This document shows positions 1-5,824 of a stretch of 12,024 bases of DNA, in pieces. The notes beneath the pieces are model-generated. The model saw only the letters and a program-made list of their open reading frames with translations, was not told the DNA's origin and searched no databases. Positions within the stretch are counted from its first letter, which is position 1, and each line of letters opens with the position of its first letter. The DNA is from Phascolarctobacterium sp. (GTDB lineage Bacteria > Bacillota > Negativicutes > Acidaminococcales > Acidaminococcaceae). Location of the stretch: contig JAIHZV010000015.1 of the NCBI GenBank assembly GCA_022718015.1, positions 1 to 12,024 of the forward strand, in the 5' to 3' direction. Position numbers and translations under genes: made by a program.

Positions 1-1124
1 GCTTTATTGATGATGAAAAGACATCCGTTCTGAATATGCTGATTCATCATTTAGCTGTTTCTGCGATTGTTATTCCCAGTAAAAAAGTATGTAACTGTAT
101 TATTCATCCGGGAGTAAGACAGGCTTCACATGAAGCATTAGCTTTAAAGGTACAAAAGGCTTTACAATGGTGTAAAGATAATCTTGATGGCAGCTTTGCT
201 GAAAGACTAAAAACAGAATATAAAACACTGACACCAGAAAAGTATGAAAAACCAGCTTTTGCTGAAGCCGCTGAGTTTGTAAAAAAACTTCTTACAGAAG
301 ATGGAATAAAAATATTAATCATGAACGGGAAAAATGAAGTTTCTACCAGCGATTATGCAGAAGGCTGTAATATTGTTGTAGGCGGCAATACTTTAGGGCG
401 CGGCGTTACCTTTCCAGCGCTGCACACTATTTATTATACCCGCTCAAGTAAAAAGCCACAGGCAGATACCATGTGGCAGCACAGCCGTATGTTTGGCTAT
501 GATAGAGATGCTGGTTTGATCCGTCTTTATATTGACAGACTGCTGTTCAAATTATTTGCAGATATCAATGCGGCTAATAATTCTATTATCAATCAGATTA
601 ATGCTGGCGTTACAAACTTAAAGGTTTATTATCCCAAAAACATTAATCCTACACGCAAAAATATACTTGACAAAAAACTTGTTGGTTCTATTGTCGGTGG
701 AGCAAATTATTATCCATTTACACCGGGAAATGATTCTATTGAAGCTATAGATAAACTTATGCAGCCATTTGATGATAAGGAACAGTATTATCAAGTTAAT
801 CTGCGTATGATGCTTCAAGTGCTTGCTCATATTACATCAGAAGCTGATTTTGATATCGAAGCATTTAAAGAATTTATTGAAGCCATTATTACAGAAACGC
901 CTACAGCTCAGGGTATTTTGATTGTTAGACGTGAAAGAGACATTGCGAAAGGTACAGGTGCTATGCTTTCACCTAATGACTGGAAACTTGGCGGGCAGTT
1001 TAAAGATAAAATAGTCATTACTATGTACAAAGTTACAGGCAATAAAGGTTGGAATGGTCAGAAACTATGGATTCCTAACATCAAACTTCCGGACGGCAAG
1101 GTGTATTACGATGTGAAAGGATAG
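1..1124 (+). CDS. Z1-domain protein (restriction/defence-associated ATPase), C-terminal part
   Basis: The reading frame is open from base 3 to the TAG at 1122-1124, so the gene begins upstream of the window; the first ATG at 36 is internal. The fragment is about 373 residues. It matches the Z1 domain pattern: an I-I-H-P-x-V segment near 100, a G-G-N-T-L-G-R-G-V-T-F block (about 381-413) resembling helicase superfamily 2 motif V, and a Q-H-S-R-M-F-G-Y-D-R block (477-506) resembling the arginine-finger motif VI. Known for the family: Z1 genes sit in operons with a cytosine methyltransferase, a Vsr-like nuclease, a GHKL ATPase and often DUF4420/AIPR genes, and are thought to serve restriction or phage defence. 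Here the Vsr gene follows after 12 bases, which fits that arrangement. The region is AT-richer than the rest of the window, suggesting horizontal origin. The exact activity is not known. Confidence 0.82.
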   Translation, partial: FIDDEKTSVLNMLIHHLAVSAIVIPSKKVCNCIIHPGVRQASHEALALKVQKALQWCKDNLDGSFAERLKTEYKTLTPEKYEKPAFAEAAEFVKKLLTEDGIKILIMNGKNEVSTSDYAEGCNIVVGGNTLGRGVTFPALHTIYYTRSSKKPQADTMWQHSRMFGYDRDAGLIRLYIDRLLFKLFADINAANNSIINQINAGVTNLKVYYPKNINPTRKNILDKKLVGSIVGGANYYPFTPGNDSIEAIDKLMQPFDDKEQYYQVNLRMMLQVLAHITSEADFDIEAFKEFIEAIITETPTAQGILIVRRERDIAKGTGAMLSPNDWKLGGQFKDKIVITMYKVTGNKGWNGQKLWIPNIKLPDGKVYYDVKG

Positions 1125-1136
1125 TGGCTTGAGCTT

Positions 1137-1556
1137 ATGGATAATCTTACAAAAGAACAACGGCATAAAAATATGACTGCTATCCATAGTAATGACACTA
1201 AAATCGAAGTTTCCCTGCGTCTCGCGTTATGGCATAAAGGTATTCGTTACCGCAAGAATTATAAGATTCTTGACTGTCGTCCTGATATCGTGCTGACAAA
1301 ATATAAAATCGCTATTTTCTGCGACGGCGATTTCTGGCATGGCAAAACTTTTGAACGCTATGATGTTACGACCAATGCTAAATACTGGCATGAAAAAATC
1401 CGCCGTAACATGGAACGTGACCTTGAGAATACTATTGAGCTACGTGATAATGGCTGGATAGTGCTACGATTTTGGGAGACAGATATAAAAAAGCATCTTG
1501 CGGACTGCGTGGCAGAAATATTACATGAAGTAGAAAAGCACAACAACTACTTTTGA
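1137..1556 (+). CDS. vsr: Very short patch repair (Vsr) family DNA endonuclease
   Basis: 139 residues, the usual length for Vsr. Vsr nicks DNA 5' of the T in T:G mismatches made by deamination of 5-methylcytosine, and so partners a cytosine-5 methyltransferase. The N-terminus (T-K-E-Q-R-H-K-N-M) is the typical R-S-x-N-M-x-x-I helix. Likely catalytic residues are Glu24, Asp50 in C-R-P-D-I-V and His68 in D-G-D-F-W-H-G; the E-K-I-x-x-N-x-x-R-D helix and the G-W-x-V-L-R-F-W-E strand follow. The zinc-site cysteines of the E. coli enzyme are not present: the position before F-W-H is Asp65, and the W-E-C segment reads W-E-T. Start is ATG 1137; a GAAAGGA at 1115-1121 lies inside the end of the Z1 gene, suggesting translational coupling. 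No terminator follows before the convergent cupin remnant. Confidence 0.9.
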   Translation: MDNLTKEQRHKNMTAIHSNDTKIEVSLRLALWHKGIRYRKNYKILDCRPDIVLTKYKIAIFCDGDFWHGKTFERYDVTTNAKYWHEKIRRNMERDLENTIELRDNGWIVLRFWETDIKKHLADCVAEILHEVEKHNNYF

Positions 1557-1616
1557 TTTTAACATTCCAATACAAAAGACCCTGCTCAAGCAATCTCATC
1601 ACAGCAAAATTAACTG

Positions 1617-1751
1617 TTAAAAATCGAAAGCAAAAATCGTTACGCTCACAGCGCTGTTTTGCGCCAGCGTCTTGCTCACAATCTGCCCAGGCTGATAGGC
1701 AACCTGCTCCTTAAGCTTCAAAATTTCCGCCTTACTAATGTTCTTCATCAT
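1617..1751 (-). pseudogene. Truncated cupin-domain gene (5' fragment)
   Basis: The minus strand encodes M-M-K-N-I-S-K-A-E-I-L-K-L-K-E-Q-V and then Y-Q-P-G-Q-I-V-S-K-T-L-A-Q-N, ending A-F-D-F-stop. This is the beginning of a widespread ~110-residue cupin protein in which A-F-D is normally followed by K-G-E-E-I-S and the metal-binding cupin barrel. Here the frame stops at 1617-1619 after about 45 residues, so the barrel is missing. The homologous start is ATG 1751 with AAGGA upstream; a longer frame opens at ATG 1826 behind a GGAGG, but its extra 25 residues look unlike the family. The break lies where AT-rich Vsr-side DNA begins, so it probably marks an insertion or deletion edge. Family recognition is from memory of the conserved N-terminus. 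Confidence 0.7.
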
Positions 1752-1846
1752 GATGAAATTCATCCTTACACCATAATAATATTCTATTCTTATTTTAACC
1801 CATTCAGTAAGATTCTGCAATTCCATTAATTACCATAACCTCCGAA

Positions 1847-1922
1847 AATATGCAATGCTGCATATTTCAAGTGGTTGTTTTATGCAGTGATGCATATTTC
1901 ATGAGGATGTTTTATGCATCAG
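1847..1922. promoter_or_regulatory. Phased palindromes TATGCA-N4-TGCATA upstream of cupin remnant
   Basis: Two identical inverted repeats TATGCA-N4-TGCATA occur at 1849-1864 and 1881-1896, exactly 32 bp apart (about three helical turns), with a further TATGCA half-site at 1913-1918. They form a 32-bp direct repeat (1859-1890 and 1891-1922) that matches at 25 of its first 28 positions. The first palindrome has 8-bp arms (AATATGCA/TGCATATT). Position just upstream of the minus-strand GGAGG at about 1838-1842 suggests operator sites for a dimeric regulator of the former cupin gene. The regulator is unknown. Confidence 0.5.
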
Positions 1923-1939
1923 TAAATTTTGCGCACTCC

Positions 1940-1985
1940 AAAAAGACCGCTACCAGCGCATTCAACGCAGGCAAGCGGCCTTTTT
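1940..1985 (-). terminator. Bidirectional intrinsic terminator after the ilv operon
   Basis: On the minus strand AAAAAGGCCGCT pairs with AGCGGTCTTTTT through a 12-bp stem with one G-U pair, extended inside by CCTGCG/CGCTGG, and followed by a T-run. On the plus strand the same stem is followed by TTTTTATTTT. It is the first convincing terminator about 220 bases after the ilvC stop, and would also stop plus-strand readthrough from the Vsr gene. Confidence 0.75.
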
Positions 1986-1987
1986 AT

Positions 1988-2149
1988 TTTCCCTTATTTT
2001 TTTTAATTGCTGCAAGCCACGCAGCTTCTATTTTTCTATGCTGCGTTTACGGCTCACACTCTTTCCCTTATTGTTTTAATTGCTGCAAGCCCTGCAGCTT
2101 TTTATTTTTCTACGCTGCCTTTGTCGGCCTGCTCTTTCCCTTATTATTT
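1988..2149. repeat. 73/74-bp tandem repeat, two copies plus partial third
   Basis: Copies start with TTTCCCTTATT at 1988, 2062 and 2135 (periods 74 and 73). Each of the first two carries TTTTAATTGCTGCAAGCC, then a GCAGCTT-TATTTTTCTA-GCTGC block, so each can fold a GCTGC/GCAGC hairpin. The third copy decays after about 15 bases. The repeat lies in the 3' untranslated stretch of the ilv operon, between the ilvC stop and the terminator. A related TTTCCCTTATT followed by GGCTGC occurs at 3260-3280 in the ilvB-ilvC gap. No coding role is apparent on either strand. Confidence 0.75.
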
Positions 2150-2202
2150 GTCTTTATAAATCATCCTTGCGCACAGCAGCTGCCGCGCTTCAGGCGATTT
2201 TC

Positions 2203-3198
2203 TTATTTTTTCTTTAAGAAGCTCATCATGCCACGCAGCTGTGCGCCAACCTGTTCAGCCTGGGTTTGTGCAGCGCGACGACGCATAGCATTGAATTGCG
2301 GACGGCCGCATTGGTTCTCCAGCAGCCATTTTTTAGCGAAGGTGCCGTCTTGGATTTCTGCCAGAACCTGTTTCATAGCAGCCTTAGTTTCGTCGGTGAT
2401 GATACGCGGACCGGTTACATAGTCGCCGTATTCAGCGGTATCGGAGATGGAATGACGCATTTTAGCCATGCCGCCTTCATACATCAGGTCAACGATGAGC
2501 TTCATCTCATGCATGCATTCGAAGTATGCGCTTTCCGGCTCATAGCCAGCTTCTACCAGAGTTTCAAAGCCAGCGTTCATCAGTGCGCAAACGCCGCCGC
2601 AGAGAACTGCCTGCTCGCCGAAGAGGTCAGTTTCGGTTTCTTCACGGAAGGTGGTTTCCAGAGCACCTGCACGGGTGCCGCCAATGCCTTTAGCATAAGC
2701 CAGCGCCAGGTCATGAGCCTTGCCGGTCGGGTTTTGGTAAGCGGTTACCAGTACAGGTACGCCGCTACCTTCGGTGTAGGTACGACGAACAAGATGGCCG
2801 GGGCCCTTCGGAGCAACCATGAATACGTCTACATCAGCAGGCGGAACGATTTGGCCAAAATGGATATTGAAGCCATGGGCAAAGGCCAGAGCCTTGCCGG
2901 CGGTCAGATACGGAGCAATATCATTTTTATAGGTTGCAGCCTGCTTTTCATCCGGAATCAGCATCATGATAACGTCAGCAGCCTTTGCAGCCTCAGCGGT
3001 GGTCATAACGGTCAGGCCTGCAGCCTCAGCCTTAGCCTTGGATTTGGAGCCTTCGTACAGACCAACTACTACGTTAACGCCGCTCTCCTTCAGGTTCAGC
3101 GCGTGTGCATGACCTTGGGAGCCATAGCCGATGATAGCCACGGTTTTGCCGTTCAATAATTCCAGATTTGCATCGCTGTCATAATACATTTTTACCAT
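2203..3198 (-). CDS. ilvC: Ketol-acid reductoisomerase
   Basis: Converts acetolactate or acetohydroxybutyrate to the dihydroxy acid in Val/Leu/Ile synthesis using NAD(P)H and Mg2+. The 331-residue length is that of the short class I enzyme. The Rossmann motif G-Y-G-S-Q-G-H-A-H is at about 24-32, A-H-G-F-N near 107, and metal ligands Asp191 and Glu195 sit in D-L-F-G-E-Q, with a second acidic pair in F-E-C-M-H-E near 227-231. The cofactor loop reads G-L-Y-E-G-S-K-S, with Tyr48 where many NADPH-dependent relatives have Arg. ATG 3198 is chosen because AAAGAGG (3208-3214) lies 9 bases upstream; an in-frame TTG at 3204 is only 3 bases from it. It is the last gene of the ilv operon, 113 bases after ilvB; that gap holds a small TTGCT/AGCAA hairpin (3280-3295). 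Confidence 0.97.
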   Translation of the reverse strand: MVKMYYDSDANLELLNGKTVAIIGYGSQGHAHALNLKESGVNVVVGLYEGSKSKAKAEAAGLTVMTTAEAAKAADVIMMLIPDEKQAATYKNDIAPYLTAGKALAFAHGFNIHFGQIVPPADVDVFMVAPKGPGHLVRRTYTEGSGVPVLVTAYQNPTGKAHDLALAYAKGIGGTRAGALETTFREETETDLFGEQAVLCGGVCALMNAGFETLVEAGYEPESAYFECMHEMKLIVDLMYEGGMAKMRHSISDTAEYGDYVTGPRIITDETKAAMKQVLAEIQDGTFAKKWLLENQCGRPQFNAMRRRAAQTQAEQVGAQLRGMMSFLKKK

Positions 3199-3311
3199 TG
3201 TCAATTACCTCTTTCTTTTTTCTTATAAAATGATTTTATATATTTTTTAGAATAAACCTTTTCCCTTATTTATGGCTGCTTGCTCGAAGAAGCAATTGAC
3301 CATTTATATAT

Positions 3312-4979
3312 CTAGTGTCTGTTGACCTTAACAAAGTCGTCCACAGCTGCACCAGCTGCCACCATCGGCTCTACAAGGTCGCTCTGCTCAACAATCGCTT
3401 CGATGAGGAAGGGCTTGTTGGCCTTGCGTGCCTGCGCCAATGCTTCCTTGAATTCTGCACAGGTCGCTGCGCGTCTGCCTCCGGCGCCGCAGGAATCAGC
3501 GAAGCCGATGAAGTCGAACTCCGTCAGGATAGTTGACGAATAGCGCTCGCCGTAGAAGAGCTGCTGCCATTGACGAACCATGCCCAAGCAGCTGTTGTTG
3601 ATGACGATGCTGATGAGGTTTTTGCCCTCACGTGCCGCGGTGAACAGCTCCATGCCTGTCATCTTGAAGCCGCCGTCGCCGGCAATATGCACCACCTGCG
3701 TATCAGGCTCAGCAAAGGCTGCACCAAGCGCACCCGGCAAGCCGAAGCCCATCGTGCCGCAGCCGCCACTCGTCAGATGATGACGCGGCTTATCGACTAC
3801 AAGATGCTGCGCTGCCCACATCTGGTTTTGGCCAACGTCGGTTACATAAATCGGATGCTCGCCCTCAAAGGCGCGGCTCAGCTCCTTCATCAGCCAGGGA
3901 GCGGTGAGTCTGTCGCCCTTTAAGAGGCTGCGGTCCTCTGCTGCATCCCACTCCTTAATCTGCTGCCACCAATCAGCGTGCTGCGCTTCGCGCAGCAGCG
4001 GCAGCAGTCGCTGCAGGGTTTCCTTCACGTCGCCCATCACCGGCAGGCTGGCTGCGACATTTTTATCAATCTCGCTAGGGTCAATGTCCAGCTGGATAAT
4101 CGTTTTCTTGCCTACATAACGGTTGCGGTCGCCCGTTACGCGGTCGCTGAAGCGGCTGCCGGCAACAATGAGCACATCGGCATTCGCAACAGCAAGGTTA
4201 GAGGCGATATGACCATGCATACCCGTCAGTCCCAGGGAACGCGCATCCGATTCTGGATAAACGCCGATGCCCATGAGCGTGTTGACTACAGGCAGGTCGC
4301 ATTTCTCAGCCAGCTCCACCAGCTCTGCCTGCGCACCGCTGTTGACTGCGCCGCCGCCGACCAGAAGCACCGGCTTCTGCGCTGCGTTCAGCACCTCGGC
4401 TGCCTGCGTCAGCTGCTCTGCCGTCGCCTGCGCCAGCGGCTCCGCCTCAGCTTGCGCCTCGGCCTCCGGCCATTCCAGCTCCTCAACCTGTACGCTGCTC
4501 GGAACATCCACCAGCACCGGACCGGGCCGGCCCTCCTTCGCCAAGGCGAAGGCCTCACGCAGTGCAGGCACCAGCTCCTCCTTGCTGCGTACCATCATGT
4601 TATATTTCGTAATCGGCATCGTTACGCCGACAATATCTATTTCCTGAAAGGAGTCACGTCCTAGCATGCTTACGCCGACCTGACCGGTAATAGCTACCAG
4701 CGGAATCGAGTCGAGATAAGCAGTCGCCAGACCGGTGACAATGTTCGTTGCACCCGGACCGGAGGTGGCAATGCACACGCCGGTTTTGCCGCTGGCTCTC
4801 GCATAGCCGTCAGCAGCATGAATCGCGCCCTGCTCATGTGCGGTGAGCACATTTTTCAGCGGCGCGCTGTACAGTGCGTCATATAACGGAATGACAGCAC
4901 CGCCGGGATAACCGAAAACAGTATCCACACCCTGTTCTAAAAGTACCTTAACAATGGCTTCGGAGCCTTTGAGCTTCAT
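3312..4979 (-). CDS. ilvB: Acetolactate synthase large (catalytic) subunit
   Basis: TPP- and FAD-dependent enzyme that condenses pyruvate with pyruvate or 2-oxobutyrate, the committing step to branched-chain amino acids. The 555 residues show the TPP pyrimidine domain with G-Y-P-G-G-A-V-I-P-L-Y-D (23-34), catalytic Glu49 in A-H-E-Q-G-A and T-S-G-P-G-A-T-N, then the central FAD-binding domain, then the TPP diphosphate domain with G-D-G-G-F (about 434) through I-N-N and the R-Q-W-Q segment known from herbicide studies. The start is ATG 4979, preceded by a perfect AAGGAGG. The frame can be read back to 5024, but that would overlap the end of the preceding ACT subunit gene, whose TAA (4993-4995) abuts the ribosome binding site. 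The two genes are thus tightly coupled. Confidence 0.97.
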   Translation of the reverse strand: MKLKGSEAIVKVLLEQGVDTVFGYPGGAVIPLYDALYSAPLKNVLTAHEQGAIHAADGYARASGKTGVCIATSGPGATNIVTGLATAYLDSIPLVAITGQVGVSMLGRDSFQEIDIVGVTMPITKYNMMVRSKEELVPALREAFALAKEGRPGPVLVDVPSSVQVEELEWPEAEAQAEAEPLAQATAEQLTQAAEVLNAAQKPVLLVGGGAVNSGAQAELVELAEKCDLPVVNTLMGIGVYPESDARSLGLTGMHGHIASNLAVANADVLIVAGSRFSDRVTGDRNRYVGKKTIIQLDIDPSEIDKNVAASLPVMGDVKETLQRLLPLLREAQHADWWQQIKEWDAAEDRSLLKGDRLTAPWLMKELSRAFEGEHPIYVTDVGQNQMWAAQHLVVDKPRHHLTSGGCGTMGFGLPGALGAAFAEPDTQVVHIAGDGGFKMTGMELFTAAREGKNLISIVINNSCLGMVRQWQQLFYGERYSSTILTEFDFIGFADSCGAGGRRAATCAEFKEALAQARKANKPFLIEAIVEQSDLVEPMVAAGAAVDDFVKVNRH

Positions 4980-4992
4980 CGGCAACTCCTCC

Positions 4993-5214
4993 TTACGCCA
5001 TAGCCTGTACAGACATAACAGCAACCTGTTTTTGCAGCAGCTTTGCTACCTGAGCCGCAGCCACCTCTGCCAGCTGGATTTCCAGCTTCAGCTCATCTGC
5101 TTCTGTATCCATACGCAGGGAACGTACCTGTGCGCCTTGCTTAGACAGAACGCGCAGAACACGCGGCAATAAGGTTTCATCATTTTTTCCGGTTACGAGT
5201 ACTTTTTCAAACAT
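4993..5214 (-). CDS. Acetolactate synthase small subunit, short ACT-domain form (IlvM/IlvN-like)
   Basis: 73 residues forming a single ACT domain: M-F-E-K-V-L-V-T-G-K as the first strand, a helix with L-L-P-R-V-L-R-V-L-S-K-Q-G-A-Q-V, then R-S-L-R-M-D and E-L-K-L-E-I-Q-L. It is the first gene of the operon, directly before ilvB, so it is the likely regulatory subunit that activates the catalytic subunit and may mediate valine feedback. Size and layout resemble E. coli IlvM (about 87 residues) rather than the ~160-residue two-domain IlvN. The usual order is large then small subunit; here it is reversed. Start ATG 5214 has GGAGG seven bases upstream; an upstream in-frame start at 5238 would ignore that site. 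Confidence 0.88.
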   Translation of the reverse strand: MFEKVLVTGKNDETLLPRVLRVLSKQGAQVRSLRMDTEADELKLEIQLAEVAAAQVAKLLQKQVAVMSVQAMA

Positions 5215-5294
5215 TTTAATTCCTCCAATCAAGAACACCTAAGTTTAGCATATCAATGTATTTTTGATGGACTTTGAGGTCAATTTTTAGTATC

Positions 5295-5326
5295 AAAAAA
5301 CGCCCCTGCTAATATAGCAGGGGCGT
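5295..5326 (-). terminator. T-box regulated intrinsic terminator
   Basis: On the minus strand ACGCCCCTGCTA pairs perfectly with TAGCAGGGGCGT across a short TAT-type loop, followed by six T. It ends 80 bases before the small-subunit ATG. Its 5' arm overlaps the sequence needed by the antiterminator, as expected for a T-box switch. Confidence 0.92.
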
Positions 5327-5553
5327 ATAAATACGCGGTACCACCCTCATTTATCACTTTAGCACCAGTCCATCAACCGGCTCGGAAATAACGCATCCGT
5401 TGCGCATCAGTCTACTTGCTGAGCTTTCGCTGACGAGTTCATGGGTGATTTAATCAACAAGGCTTCGTATCGGTTTTCACCAGCCACCGACTCTCTAAAA
5501 CTCCACGCTTATCTTTAGTCCCAATCATCACCTTTGTGGGTCAATTTGAAATT
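5295..5553 (-). promoter_or_regulatory. T-box riboswitch leader of the ilv operon
   Basis: The T-box core AGGGTGGTACCGCG (complement of 5334-5347) lies immediately before a strong terminator hairpin, the hallmark of tRNA-sensing leaders. Stem I can be closed by GGTGAT (5527-5532) with ATCACC (5444-5449); its distal part carries AGAGAG, TCGGT/ACCGA and a GGCTGGTGAAA loop. The specifier cannot be fixed by eye. ATT (Ile, 5452-5454) followed by AA before the closing helix fits best; GTT (Val, 5456-5458) is the alternative. Uncharged tRNA would bind the T-box bulge and favour AGGG/CCCT pairing over the terminator, turning on synthesis when the amino acid is short. Confidence 0.92.
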
Positions 5554-5559
5554 ACTGAT

Positions 5560-5588
5560 ACTATACACCCTTTTACACGCTTTGTCAA
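5560..5588 (-). promoter_or_regulatory. Sigma-70-type promoter of the ilv operon
   Basis: The minus strand has TTGACA (complement of 5583-5588), a 17-base spacer, and TATAGT (complement of 5560-5565). This is a near-consensus housekeeping promoter, placing the transcript start near 5553, about 20 bases before stem I of the T-box leader. Confidence 0.85.
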
Positions 5589-5706
5589 CTATTTTCTCGT
5601 AAAAAGTTTTATTTTCTTTTTTAGTCACTCACCGCGCACATTTTCAGCCTTTCGTCCATTGTATGCGTACTAATCATGCGATTAAAAATTTTACGCTCGT
5701 TTTTAG

Positions 5707-5729
5707 TAGACAAAGTACACTATTGTCTA
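5707..5729. repeat. Inverted repeat TAGACAA-N9-TTGTCTA
   Basis: Seven-base perfect arms at 5707-5713 and 5723-5729 lie in the 185-base gap between the ilv promoter and the terminator of the next gene. The rest of the gap shows no frame or clear promoter. It could be an operator or a weak hairpin; no function can be assigned. Confidence 0.35.
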
Positions 5730-5773
5730 TTATGTGGAAACTGGTGAAACAAGCTGTTTTTGTATCGTTTAAA

Positions 5774-5807
5774 CAAAAAAGACTTCCCAAAAAATTTTGA
5801 GAAGCCT
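5774..5807 (-). terminator. Intrinsic terminator of the UxaE-like gene
   Basis: The minus strand has AGGCTTCTC, an A/T-rich loop, then GGGAAGTCT (nine pairs including G-U) followed by a T-run, starting about 20 bases after the stop codon at 5825. Confidence 0.8.
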
Positions 5808-5824
5808 CTTTACATTTTAATTTT

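Noticed and set aside
1850..2422. 190-codon plus-strand frame with Cys/Phe-rich repeats
   Set aside because: The apparent peptide repeats come from translating the 73/74-bp tandem repeat and terminator, and the frame runs antisense into ilvC.
2266..3159. 297-codon plus-strand frame opposite ilvC
   Set aside because: Entirely antisense to a certain enzyme gene, with no homology signal.
4980..5024. Longer N-terminus for IlvB
   Set aside because: It would overlap the end of the small-subunit gene and ignore the perfect AAGGAGG before ATG 4979; the enzyme family starts at M-K-L-K-G.
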